Source: SAR202 cluster bacterium bin87 | GTDB taxonomy: Bacteria > Chloroflexota > Dehalococcoidia > Lucifugimonadales > UBA3495 | Length of the DNA stretch: 64,000 nt | Direction: 5' to 3' | NCBI GenBank assembly: GCA_002238825.1 | Contig: MPNC01000002.1 | Span: 425,180-489,179, forward strand | Shown: positions 52,763 to 61,159 of the stretch, one piece after another | Numbering within the stretch: position 1 is the stretch's first letter | Layout: each line of letters begins with the position of its first letter | Program-made: the position numbers and the translations under genes | Notes under the pieces: generated by a model | Seen by the model: only the letters and a program-made list of their open reading frames with translations | Database searches by the model: none | What the model was told of the DNA's origin: nothing

Positions 52763-53923
52763 ATGACCACCACTCTCCCTTCCCTCCTCATCTCCATCCC
52801 CGACGGCGTACTCGACCTCGGCTGGGGCCACCCGTCCGCGCACCTGCACCCGACAGAAGCCCTTCAAATCGCCAGCGAGCGAGTGCTCAGCCAACAGTCC
52901 GCCGTACCATTGCAGTACGGAGCCGTCCAGGGATTCGGACCATTACTCGAAGGGTTGGCCGACTTCCTGTCTTCCCAGGACGCCTATGGAAACCAGCCCG
53001 TGGACCCGACGTCGCTCTTCCTCACCGCCGGCGCCTCCCAGGGCATCGACCTGGCCACCACGGTCTTCGCTCAATCCGGCGACACCGTCTTTGTGGAAGA
53101 GCCGACCTACTACCTCATCGGCCGCATCTTCGTCGATCACGGTCTCAAGGTCGTGGGCATACCCACGGACAGCGATGGCCTCGACATCAACGCGTTGGAG
53201 TTGATGCTCCTGGATGGACACCGACCCCGTTTGCTCTACGTCATACCGGCGTATCAGAACCCCACCGGGGCCACGTTGTCGCCGGAGCGCCGCCACCGAC
53301 TGATCCGCTTGGCCCAGCGTTATGGTTTCACCATCCTGGCCGACGAGGTCTACCAACTGCTTCACTACGGCCCGCCGCCGCCACCGCCCCTGGTCACCAT
53401 GGACGACACCGATGACGGGTGCGTGGTTTCGTTGGGTTCCTTTTCCAAGATCCTGGCTCCGGGCCTGCGCCTGGGATGGGCCCACGCCTCTCCCGGCATC
53501 ATCCAACGCTTCGTGGACTCCGGGGTCGCGGCCTCCGGCGGAGGCCTGAGCCACTTTGCGGCAGCCATGGCCCAGGCAACCCTGGACCTGGGCCTCTTGC
53601 AGGAAAACCTCGCGAACCTCCGGCGAATCTACGCCATGAGGCGCGACGCTGTTGCCCGAATCCTCTCCACCGACCTGGCCGGGCTGGTCAATTTCGATCA
53701 GCCGGAAGGCGGCTACTTTTTCTGGCTCAACCTTGCGGATGGAGTCGACGCCCACGAATTGCTGCCGGACGCCCAGAAGGCTGGCGTTTCATACCGCCCC
53801 GGCACTGCGTTTTCGTCCGTTGGCGGGCTTCGCGACAGCCTCCGGATCAGCTTCTCCCTTTATGACGTCGGCGACCTGGCCGAAGCGTTAACCCGGCTGG
53901 GTCAGGCGATCCGATCCGCCTGA
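52763..53923 (+). CDS. PLP-dependent aminotransferase (2-aminoadipate/MocR-fold class I type)
   Basis: 386 residues of the aminotransferase class I/II family. LFLTAGASQGIDLATTVFAQ, PTYYLIGRIFVDHG, YVIPAYQNPTGATLSPERRH, ILADEVYQLL and the cofactor lysine in VVSLGSFSKILAPGLRLGW are all present. It resembles the stand-alone 2-aminoadipate aminotransferase (LysN-like) group, without the MocR DNA-binding domain. A run of seven prolines (GPPPPPPPLV) in a loop is a quirk. ATG 52763 has no strong ribosome binding site. Specificity unknown. Confidence 0.87.
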   Translation: MTTTLPSLLISIPDGVLDLGWGHPSAHLHPTEALQIASERVLSQQSAVPLQYGAVQGFGPLLEGLADFLSSQDAYGNQPVDPTSLFLTAGASQGIDLATTVFAQSGDTVFVEEPTYYLIGRIFVDHGLKVVGIPTDSDGLDINALELMLLDGHRPRLLYVIPAYQNPTGATLSPERRHRLIRLAQRYGFTILADEVYQLLHYGPPPPPPLVTMDDTDDGCVVSLGSFSKILAPGLRLGWAHASPGIIQRFVDSGVAASGGGLSHFAAAMAQATLDLGLLQENLANLRRIYAMRRDAVARILSTDLAGLVNFDQPEGGYFFWLNLADGVDAHELLPDAQKAGVSYRPGTAFSSVGGLRDSLRISFSLYDVGDLAEALTRLGQAIRSA

Positions 53924-54026
53924 GCCGGCATCCCCGGCCCGGATCCCGTTCCTCAATGGAGGCGGGTGGAAGAGGGTCCTCGGCAACCCGGTTCTACCCG
54001 GCGCTCGGGGCCCGGTCCGGCTGCCG

Positions 54027-54758
54027 CTAGCGATTCCGGACTGCCGGTATGCCCAACCTGCGTTCCGTGCCGTTGGCGATGCGCCGGATGTTGTCCCGGT
54101 GCTGCCAGATGATTACCGCGCCACCCACGCAGGCGTACAGCGTGTACAGTTGACTGTGTCCGGTCAGCAGCATGAGCGCCAGGCTCAGGACCGCCACGGT
54201 TAACGTGCCGACAATGCTCCCCAATGACAATATGCGGCTGGACAGGGTGATCACCAGGAACAGCGCCCCGCCAGCCAGGGCCACCCAGGGAGCCATCACC
54301 GACAGCGCGCCCAACCCCGGCAGGATGCCACGCCCTCCGCGGAACCGTAGGAAGATGGGCCAATTGTGCCCGCACAACGCCAGGAGCGCGGCCGCTACCT
54401 CTGCTTCGCCCACCCCGATGGCCATCTTCGCCAGGACCACGCACAGCACACCTTTGCCGGCGTCCAGCAGGAACACCACTGCCGCCGCTTTTCCGCCGGA
54501 AGTCCGCAGTATGTTCGACATGCCGGTCCGGCCGCTGCCGAAATCCCGGATGTCTTCCCCCATGGTCAGGTTTACGAATATATAGCCCCACGAGATCGAA
54601 CCGATCAGATAGGCGACCACGCACACGGCGATATACGATAGCGGCTGGGGCTCCACTTGGCGGCCGAAGCCGGCCAGGGCCACGCCGGCCACCGCCAGAA
54701 CGGGCAGGGCGACCAGCATCGCGATCGTGGCGTACGATGCCTGCCGTAACTGCGTCAT
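54027..54758 (-). CDS. plsY: glycerol-3-phosphate acyltransferase PlsY
   Basis: 243 residues, multi-pass membrane protein that acylates glycerol-3-phosphate with acyl-phosphate. The three PlsY motifs are visible: SYIAVCVVAYLIGSISWGY, FGSGRTGMSNILRTSGGKAA with the glycine/serine-asparagine loop, and CGHNWPIFLRFRGGRGIL. N-terminal extra helix (TIAMLVALPVLAVAGVALAG) makes it slightly longer than most PlsY. It starts ten bases after the der stop on the same strand, the common der-plsY order. Confidence 0.92.
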   Translation of the reverse strand: MTQLRQASYATIAMLVALPVLAVAGVALAGFGRQVEPQPLSYIAVCVVAYLIGSISWGYIFVNLTMGEDIRDFGSGRTGMSNILRTSGGKAAAVVFLLDAGKGVLCVVLAKMAIGVGEAEVAAALLALCGHNWPIFLRFRGGRGILPGLGALSVMAPWVALAGGALFLVITLSSRILSLGSIVGTLTVAVLSLALMLLTGHSQLYTLYACVGGAVIIWQHRDNIRRIANGTERRLGIPAVRNR

Positions 54759-54768
54759 GGACAACCGT

Positions 54769-56493
54769 CTACCTGGCGCGGTTGCGTATACCGGACTGGG
54801 AGGTTCTTTCCGCGCGCTCGGGCCGGAAAATCAGTCTCAAATGCGTTCGGTCAAAGCCGAACCGGGCGCGGATCTGATTTTCCAGATACCGCTGATACGA
54901 GAAGTGCAGCAACTTGGGATCATTGACCGAGAACACGAAGGTCGGCGGGTTCACGCCCACTTGCCTGACCCGACGAATCCGCAGGCGGTTGCGGATGTTG
55001 CCCCTCTGGGACGGCGGCGTGTGAGCGGAAACCGCGTCGGCCAACAGGTACTGCAGATCACGGAACGGTACCCGTTTCTGCCGCTCTTGCCATAGCGAAA
55101 GGGAGGTGTCCAGCAGGTCGTCAATCCCTTCACCCGTGAGCGCCGACGTGAAGCACACCGGCACGTACGGCATGAAATGCAGCCGCTCCTGGATGCGGTG
55201 CAGGCACCGTTCCATGCGGAAGCGGTTGGGGTTCACCAGGTCCCACTTGTTCACCACCACGATCAGGCCGCGATTGGTGTCCCACGCCAAACCGGCGATG
55301 TGCGCGTCCTGCGCCGTCGCCAACTCGGTTGCATCGGTGATCAACAGCGTGATGTCGCTGCGATGCACCGCGTTCACCGCACGGAGCACACTGTATCTCT
55401 CGATCCCGCGCTGCACCTGACCCGGCCGGCGCATTCCGGCGGTGTCCACCAGCGTGATCTCATGCTCCTTATACGATATGGTCGTGTCCAGCGCGTCTCG
55501 TGTGGTGCCGGCTACCGGACTGACGATGCTGCGCTCCTCGCCGATGATGGCGTTGGTGAGCATCGACTTGCCCACGTTGGTGCGGCCAACAATCGACAGG
55601 CTCAGCTCGGTGGGTGGGGTCCATCCTTCTTCCGCCACCGTATCTTCTGCCGCTTCGTCGTCCCACCAGTCATCGTCGACCGCAAGCCCTCCTTCCGGGC
55701 CATCCTCCCAGATATCGGCGAACTCGGGCTTTGGCAACAGCTCAACAACCCGCTCCAATAAATCGTACACGCCGTAATTGTGATACGCGGAAATGAACGC
55801 CGTTTCGTTTAGGCCCAAGCCATAAAACTCCGCTGCCGCAAGTTCCCGGTTGTCGTTGTCCACCTTGTTGACAGCCAGCAGTATCGGCTTGTCGGTACGT
55901 CGCAGGCGCTGCGCCACGGCCTCGTCTGTCGCCGTAACACCCTCGACCGCGTCGGTCAGGAACACGATCACGTCGGCGGCGCCCATCGCCATATCGGCCT
56001 GCTGCTGGACCCGTTGCGGAATGTGCCCATCCGGGTCGTCTTCCAGCCCTCCGGTGTCGATCAGCAGGAACGGTCGCCCTTTCCAGGTCGCCCGGGCGAT
56101 CAGGCGGTCGCGGGTTGTCCCGGCGACCTCTGACACGATGGCGTGCCGCCGCGAAAGGATCCGGTTGAACAGCGAAGACTTGCCCACGTTGGGGCGGCCA
56201 ATAATGGCCACCATCGGGTCTACGGTAGAGGTCGGAGCGCGTGGCGCCGGCGTTTCCTCCACCTCCTCGCTGTCAACTGGCATTTCGTCGGGGTGGCCTA
56301 TGCTTCCCACCATCAGGTCATCGGCGGTGGTCGGAGCGCCTGGCGCCGGCGTTTCCTCCACCTCCTCGCTGTCAACTGGCATTTCGTCGGGGTGGCCTAT
56401 GCTTCCCACCATCAGGTCATCGGCGGTGGTCGGAGCGCCTGGCGCCGGCGTTTCCGGGAGGATTGGATCGGTGTTTTCGTCGAGAGTGGTCAT
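54769..56493 (-). CDS. der: ribosome biogenesis GTPase Der (EngA) with repeated N-terminal extension
   Basis: 574 residues; Der usually has 435-490. Two GTPase domains are clear: VAIIGRPNVGKSSLFNRIL with LIDTGG and AVNKVD, then LSIVGRTNVGKSMLTNAIIG with LVDTAGMRR and VVNKWD; the C-terminal KH-like domain ends with ENQIRARFGFDRTHLRLIFR. The first ~90 residues hold a 33-residue unit twice plus a partial third (ETPAPGAPTTADDLMVGSIG then HPDEMPVDSEEVE), encoded by a 99-bp tandem repeat at 56231-56455. Der assembles the 50S subunit. The extension is acidic and probably disordered. Confidence 0.95.
   Translation of the reverse strand: MTTLDENTDPILPETPAPGAPTTADDLMVGSIGHPDEMPVDSEEVEETPAPGAPTTADDLMVGSIGHPDEMPVDSEEVEETPAPRAPTSTVDPMVAIIGRPNVGKSSLFNRILSRRHAIVSEVAGTTRDRLIARATWKGRPFLLIDTGGLEDDPDGHIPQRVQQQADMAMGAADVIVFLTDAVEGVTATDEAVAQRLRRTDKPILLAVNKVDNDNRELAAAEFYGLGLNETAFISAYHNYGVYDLLERVVELLPKPEFADIWEDGPEGGLAVDDDWWDDEAAEDTVAEEGWTPPTELSLSIVGRTNVGKSMLTNAIIGEERSIVSPVAGTTRDALDTTISYKEHEITLVDTAGMRRPGQVQRGIERYSVLRAVNAVHRSDITLLITDATELATAQDAHIAGLAWDTNRGLIVVVNKWDLVNPNRFRMERCLHRIQERLHFMPYVPVCFTSALTGEGIDDLLDTSLSLWQERQKRVPFRDLQYLLADAVSAHTPPSQRGNIRNRLRIRRVRQVGVNPPTFVFSVNDPKLLHFSYQRYLENQIRARFGFDRTHLRLIFRPERAERTSQSGIRNRAR
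56231..56455 (-). repeat. 99-bp tandem repeat inside der
   Basis: Units begin at 56231, 56330 and 56429 (third partial); the first two full units are nearly identical over 99 bases. It encodes the 33-residue N-terminal repeat of Der. Confidence 0.92.
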
Positions 56494-56528
56494 AAATATT
56501 CCGTTGGTTCTGCGTGTCAGGCTGCCGG

Positions 56529-57119
56529 CTATTCGTTGACCGAGCCGTGTTTCAACGAGAATCCCACGGCAGAGGCGTCACCAAGTTGCAAGCTTTCATT
56601 GCCCGTGAGCGATCGCAGCCGTCGCAATTGGGCGTTGCTGGCAATCGTGAACGGGCGCGGCGGGGCCTCCGGCATAGATTCCAGGATGGGCATTACGTCC
56701 TCAACCTTGTCCAGCATCTCGGCCAATTCTTCAGGGTGGCGGTGGTTCTCGTAAAAATTCTCGTGGCCAACACGGTACGCCTCCGAAATGGCATCCTGCA
56801 GGTCAACGTTCGGGCTTTCAGCCAGTATCTGAAGCCCGACGTAGTGAATGTCCCGGTGGCTCTGATGTCGCCAGCCCCGCTGCTCCGCGATGGCCTTCAG
56901 CGGCTGCACCACGGCGCCCCAAGCCTTTTCGCCGGCTTGCAGCCGGTGTCCTTTTTCCAGTTCTTCGCGGGCATGGATGATAAACCGACGGCTGATCTGG
57001 CGACGGTCATCCAGGCTTTGTTCGCCCGGTTCGGGCAAATCAGGAACGGCAAGCATATCGGCCTCTAGTTTTGCCTCGTTATCGAATCGACTGCTGGCGG
57101 GAATGTTCCGCTGATCCAT
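56529..57119 (-). CDS. PaREP1/HEPN-like helical protein
   Basis: 196 residues, rich in helices. The block IHAREELEKGHRLQAGEKAWGAV followed by VQPLKAIAEQRGWRHQSHRD and AYRVGHENFYENHRHPEELAEML matches the PaREP1/HEPN pattern in which small helical bundles pair with nucleotidyltransferases or act alone as RNA-binding proteins. The catalytic RxxxxH of HEPN RNases is not clear. It lies between der and the carbamoyltransferase on the same strand. Function unknown. Confidence 0.7.
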   Translation of the reverse strand: MDQRNIPASSRFDNEAKLEADMLAVPDLPEPGEQSLDDRRQISRRFIIHAREELEKGHRLQAGEKAWGAVVQPLKAIAEQRGWRHQSHRDIHYVGLQILAESPNVDLQDAISEAYRVGHENFYENHRHPEELAEMLDKVEDVMPILESMPEAPPRPFTIASNAQLRRLRSLTGNESLQLGDASAVGFSLKHGSVNE

Positions 57120-57131
57120 GGCAGCGAGTTG

Positions 57132-58064
57132 TCACCCCAACAGAAATTCCAGAACCGCCTTCTGCGCGTGCAATCGGTTGTGCGCCTGCTGGTAGGCGAC
57201 CGACTGCGGGTGCTCCAGCATCCCGGGGGGCACTTCTTCGCCGTAATGCGCCGGCATGTCGTGCATGAAACACGCCCCTGCCGCCGCCTGGGCCATCAGC
57301 GCGCCGTCCACGGTATAGCCCTGGAAAGCCTTGAGCCGTTGCTCGGACTCCGCCTCGTCCCCCATGCTGGTCCAGACGTCGGTGTATACCACGTTGGCGT
57401 CAACCACCGCGTCGGCGGGACGCACCAGCGGATGCACCGTGGGGCGAGGTCCGCCATCCCCACGCGCTCCCCGCTCACTGGCCTCGTCGAATAACTGCTC
57501 CTCCAGTTGATAGCCGTGCGGCGCCGCGATGGCAAAGTTCATGCCCACCGCCGTGGCGCCCAGGCACAGGCTGCGCGCCACGTTGTTTCCGTCGCCGATG
57601 TAGGCCAGGTTCAATCCGTCAGTCTTGCCGTGGGTTTCCGCGATGGTCAGCAGATCGGCCATGGTCTGACACGGATGCTCCAGGTCGGAAAGCGCGTTTA
57701 TCACCGGCACGTCGCCGTATTCCGCCAGTCCAACCAGCGAGTCGTGCGAATTGACCCGGGCCACGATGCAATCGACGTACCCGCTCAACACGCGTGCCAC
57801 GTCCGACACCGGTTCGCGTCGCCCCAGGCCGACCTCGTCCTGCCCCATGTACAGGCTGAACCCGCCCAGCTCCGCGATTCCAATCTGAAAACTGACTCGC
57901 GTCCGCAGCGAGGGCTTTTCGAACAGCAGCGCCACCCGTTTGCCGGCCAGAGGCTTGGCGCTTCCCGGGGGAGCCGATTTCAACTCCTGGGCTCGGTCGA
58001 TCAGCCGGCGCGTCTCGTCAGGCGATATGTCAGTTATGGAAAGGAAATCCCGCTTGCGGCTCAT
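57132..58064 (-). CDS. argF: ornithine carbamoyltransferase
   Basis: 310 residues. The carbamoyl-phosphate loop is FEKPSLRTRVSFQIG (SxRT motif), HPCQTMADLLTI carries HPxQ, and DVWTSMGDEAE matches the SMG loop of ornithine transcarbamylase. The usual HCLP motif reads HDMP (FMHDMPAHYGEEV), replacing the cysteine that contacts ornithine, so specificity deserves checking against other transcarbamylases. Start ATG 58064 lacks a strong ribosome binding site. It makes citrulline for arginine synthesis. No other arg gene is nearby. Confidence 0.85.
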   Translation of the reverse strand: MSRKRDFLSITDISPDETRRLIDRAQELKSAPPGSAKPLAGKRVALLFEKPSLRTRVSFQIGIAELGGFSLYMGQDEVGLGRREPVSDVARVLSGYVDCIVARVNSHDSLVGLAEYGDVPVINALSDLEHPCQTMADLLTIAETHGKTDGLNLAYIGDGNNVARSLCLGATAVGMNFAIAAPHGYQLEEQLFDEASERGARGDGGPRPTVHPLVRPADAVVDANVVYTDVWTSMGDEAESEQRLKAFQGYTVDGALMAQAAAGACFMHDMPAHYGEEVPPGMLEHPQSVAYQQAHNRLHAQKAVLEFLLG

Positions 58065-58243
58065 CTTGTGGGTCCCATGCAACCTGGCCCAGGGGCCAGG
58101 TTCTGCGCTGTCATTGACGATGCATCCGGGACCGCGGCCCCGCACAGCGCGGCCAGATTTGCCGCCCCGTTGATGAACATCGGCGATATGATAGCATACG
58201 GCCCGCCAACATCGAGAGCGGAAGACGCGTCACAGGAGTAACG

Positions 58244-58663
58244 ATGACTGAACAAACCGGCATCCGGGAAACAGAACTGTCGCCGGGCTTGATCGGCCGG
58301 CGGGAAGTGTTGGTGTGCGAGCACAACGTCGCGCCTCACGTATCCAAGCTCAGCACGCCGTCCATGATCCGGGCCATGGAGCAGGCCTCGCAGCGGGCCA
58401 TCCTGGATCACCTCCCTCCGGAACAATCCACCGTGGGGTTCGAGGTAAACATCCGCCACGTGGCCGGAGCGGATATCGGAGCCACCGTGGTGGCCGTGGC
58501 CGAATTGGAACGTGTCGACGGCCGCTGGCTCTATTTCAAGGTGGAAGCCTTGGACGGTGACCGCACCATCGGCGTCGGCACCCACCGCCGGGCCATCATC
58601 ACTCTGCCGCCCGAAGCCACCAACCGCGGAGGCGGCAACGACAGCCACACCCACGAGCTGTAA
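58244..58663 (+). CDS. hotdog-fold thioesterase, fluoroacetyl-CoA thioesterase (FlK)-like
   Basis: 139 residues. The pattern LSTPSMIRAMEQASQRAILD, STVGFEVNIRHVAGADIGAT and IGVGTHRRAIITLP follows the FlK family: Thr/Ser and Glu of TPSMI..ME and the His of RHVAGA are in the catalytic positions. FlK hydrolyses fluoroacetyl-CoA; most relatives act on other short acyl-CoAs. A terminator follows closely. A halogen-related role is tempting with the RdhA-like gene 6 kb away but is speculation. Confidence 0.8.
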   Translation: MTEQTGIRETELSPGLIGRREVLVCEHNVAPHVSKLSTPSMIRAMEQASQRAILDHLPPEQSTVGFEVNIRHVAGADIGATVVAVAELERVDGRWLYFKVEALDGDRTIGVGTHRRAIITLPPEATNRGGGNDSHTHEL

Positions 58664-58688
58664 CCGTCTGCTCCGGTCCCCAACGCCA

Positions 58689-58720
58689 GAGGGGCGGGGT
58701 TTGTACCCGCCCCTCTCATT
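58689..58720 (+). terminator. terminator after FlK-like gene
   Basis: GAGGGGCGGG (58689-58698) pairs with CCCGCCCCTC (58706-58715), followed by TCATTTTC on the forward strand. Confidence 0.75.
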
Positions 58721-58731
58721 TTCGTACCGAC

Positions 58732-58765
58732 AAAAAGAACCGGCGCTGGGTTGACCCAGCGCCGG
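58732..58765 (-). terminator. rho-independent terminator of the NHL/DUF1501/DUF1800 operon
   Basis: CCGGCGCTGGGT (58740-58751) pairs with ACCCAGCGCCGG (58754-58765). On the reverse strand TTCTTTTTG follows the stem, 46 bases beyond the NHL gene stop. Confidence 0.85.
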
Positions 58766-58810
58766 TCATTTCGAAAAGGCGTCTAACCTTTTACCGGATC
58801 GACCGCACGG

Positions 58811-59860
58811 TTACAGGTTGAACTGCGGGTCCAGGTAAGAATCGTCCTTTTCGTAGACCTGAAGGCGCGATCGCAGGGTGTCGCACACCAGCAACCGGTT
58901 GTTCGCCCGGTCGAAGTTGACGCCCATGGGCATCCGGAAGGTGCGCTGCTGCTGCTCCAGGTCAGGAACCCGGCGCCGGGCCTTCACCATGTCGGGGTTG
59001 GCGTTCAGGGACAGGTCGCCCCATTCCGAAACCTCGGTGGCATCCCCTTCCAGGTAGGCCAAAGGACGGGCGTCCGCATCGTAGATCACGACGCGCTCGT
59101 TCATCCAGTCCGCCACGTAGACATCGCCGTCGTTGTCGATGGTGACGTCCAGCGGGTGGTTCAACTCGCCGGAGCGGGTGCCCTGGCTGCCGAAGGTGCG
59201 CAGGTGGGTCCCACCCGCGGTGTACTTCTGCACCCGGTGGTTGCCCCAGTCAGCGATGTAAAGGTCGCCGGCGTCGTCGATGGCGATGCCAGAGGGCATC
59301 TCCAGGTCCTCGGCGCCGTTGCCCTTGGTGCCGAAGCCTCCCAGGTACTCGCCGTCCTTGCTGAACTTCTGGACGCGGCTGCTCTTGGCCGAGACCACCC
59401 AGAGGTTGTCGTCGGCGTCGAAAACCAGTCCGGCGGCGCCGCTGAGCTGGCCTTCGCCATCCCCGGCCTCGCCCCAGTGCTTCATCAGGTTTCCGTCGGC
59501 GTCGAACACGGCAACCATGTTCTTCCACTCGTCGGAAGCGTAAACGTTACCGGCGGAGTCGAGAGCGATCCCAGTGATCCACTCGAACAGGCCCCTCGAG
59601 CTGGCCTGGTAGGCGATGCCTTCGCGGCCGAACTCGCCCAGGAACTCCTCGCCGCCCTTGCCCTCAGTGCTGCCGATGGTGCACTTGGTGATCCGGGCGC
59701 TGGGGTTCTGCTCACCGCCGCGGTTGGCGACGTACATGGTGCCGTCATCAAGGGTGGCTACGCCAACAGGCTGGCTGAAGCCCATGCCCACCTGACCCTG
59801 ACGGCCAACGTTCTTGACGTACAGCCATGCCCGACCGCTTGCTACGGTATTCTGAGGCAT
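58811..59860 (-). CDS. NHL-repeat six-bladed beta-propeller protein
   Basis: 349 residues with at least five NHL units: FSQPVGVATLDDGTMYVANR, EWITGIALDSAGNVYASDEW, LSGAAGLVFDADDNLWVVSA, EMPSGIAIDDAGDLYIADWG and LNHPLDVTIDNDGDVYVADW, each followed by a R/V-Q-K/F-like strand. There is no signal peptide, although propellers of this type are often exported. GGAGG precedes ATG 59860. It is the last gene of an operon with DUF1501 and DUF1800 proteins. It may bind protein or glycan partners of that system. Confidence 0.85.
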   Translation of the reverse strand: MPQNTVASGRAWLYVKNVGRQGQVGMGFSQPVGVATLDDGTMYVANRGGEQNPSARITKCTIGSTEGKGGEEFLGEFGREGIAYQASSRGLFEWITGIALDSAGNVYASDEWKNMVAVFDADGNLMKHWGEAGDGEGQLSGAAGLVFDADDNLWVVSAKSSRVQKFSKDGEYLGGFGTKGNGAEDLEMPSGIAIDDAGDLYIADWGNHRVQKYTAGGTHLRTFGSQGTRSGELNHPLDVTIDNDGDVYVADWMNERVVIYDADARPLAYLEGDATEVSEWGDLSLNANPDMVKARRRVPDLEQQQRTFRMPMGVNFDRANNRLLVCDTLRSRLQVYEKDDSYLDPQFNL

Positions 59861-59944
59861 AGTTTTTCCTCCAGTTGAATTGCGTTGGGCCGACCGCGGC
59901 GCAGCTTGGTAGCCGCGCCGCCGCCATTTTCTGGGCCAACCGGT

Positions 59945-61078
59945 TTACTTCTTGATGATGTCCATCTTCGGGAAGGTCCCGTTGACGATGGGGTTGGCGT
60001 CCATGTGGAGCCAGTCCTCAACGATGGTGCTGTACGCGCCGCGGAAGTCGTAGTTGGGAACCAGGTCGCCCTGTTCCAGGTCCTCGTTCTTCCGGGACGG
60101 GTACTCGCCGTAGAAGCCACCCTGGATCGGATCGCCAATGAGGAAGGCAGCGCCGGCTGCGCCGTGATCGGTGCCGGAGCCGTTGTCGCGGACGCGGCGG
60201 CCGAACTCGGAGAACATGTACATGACGATGTTCTCGCCGGTGTTGTGCTCCTTCATGTCCTGGAAGAAGGCGCTGACGCCCTCAGAGATTTCCTTCCACA
60301 GCTGCGGGTGGGCAGCAGCCTCACCAGCGTGGGTGTCGAAGCTGGCGTGCTGGGTGTAGAAAATCTTGGTGCCCAGATCGGCCATGTACACCTGGGCGAT
60401 GTCGCGCAGGTGGCTGGCGATGGGACTGTTGGGGTACTCAACGTTGCTGGAGTACTGCTCCGGCGCAACCTTCACGATATCGGCGCCAATCATGGCGTCG
60501 GTGCCGGTGGAGCGCAGGTAATCGTTCACGAAGCTGCCGCCCACGGTGGGGGAGTACATCTTCGAGAAGAGATCCAGCGCCTTGGCACGCTGGTCGGCGT
60601 TTTCGATGCCGGTCAACAGGCCGTAGGTCTCCAGATCGGCGATGGCCGCGACGGGGACGCCAGGGACGGCCAGCGCACGGGGCAGGCCGTGGCCAAAGTT
60701 GATGGCCGTCAGCACGTTCTCTTTGTTCGGGTCCATCTCGCGAGCGACACGGCCGGCCCAGCCTTCGGTGCCAACCTTGTCCGGCTCACAGGTGTGCCAG
60801 ATGTCCATGCTGCGGAAGTGGGAGCGGGGGCTGTCGGCGTAGCCGATGCCGTGGATCACCGCAACCTTGCCCGCGTCAAACATTTCCTTGAGAGGGCCCA
60901 TGGTGGGCGCGAAACCCAACTCGTCGTTGACGGAGATGATGCTGTCGCGTTCGTAGCGAACCGCCGGGCGGTTGTCATAGTACGACGAATCGTTGTAGGG
61001 GATCACCGTGTTGAAATAGTCGTTGCCGCCGGTGAGCTGCAAGACCACGATGACCGGGTCTTTCTTTGTGGAGGTCAT
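59945..61078 (-). CDS. DUF1501 domain-containing protein
   Basis: 377 residues of the DUF1501 (sulfatase-like/alkaline-phosphatase-fold) family. VIVVLQLTGGNDYFNTVIPY opens the core, LKEMFDAGKVAVIHGIGYAD, YTQHASFDTHAGEAA and MYMFSEFGRRVRDNGSGTDHG are typical; the last holds the metal-site pattern. Many members have a Tat signal; none is visible here. It lies 81 bases downstream of the DUF1800 gene, the usual DUF1800-DUF1501 order. Function unknown, likely at the cell surface in relatives. Confidence 0.88.
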   Translation of the reverse strand: MTSTKKDPVIVVLQLTGGNDYFNTVIPYNDSSYYDNRPAVRYERDSIISVNDELGFAPTMGPLKEMFDAGKVAVIHGIGYADSPRSHFRSMDIWHTCEPDKVGTEGWAGRVAREMDPNKENVLTAINFGHGLPRALAVPGVPVAAIADLETYGLLTGIENADQRAKALDLFSKMYSPTVGGSFVNDYLRSTGTDAMIGADIVKVAPEQYSSNVEYPNSPIASHLRDIAQVYMADLGTKIFYTQHASFDTHAGEAAAHPQLWKEISEGVSAFFQDMKEHNTGENIVMYMFSEFGRRVRDNGSGTDHGAAGAAFLIGDPIQGGFYGEYPSRKNEDLEQGDLVPNYDFRGAYSTIVEDWLHMDANPIVNGTFPKMDIIKK

Positions 61079-61159
61079 TGCCTATGCTCCTTGTTGTTGT
61101 GGGCGAGACAGTCGGATCGATATGATCGCCGGGCCGGAGGCGGCCCGGCGAGTTTTCGA

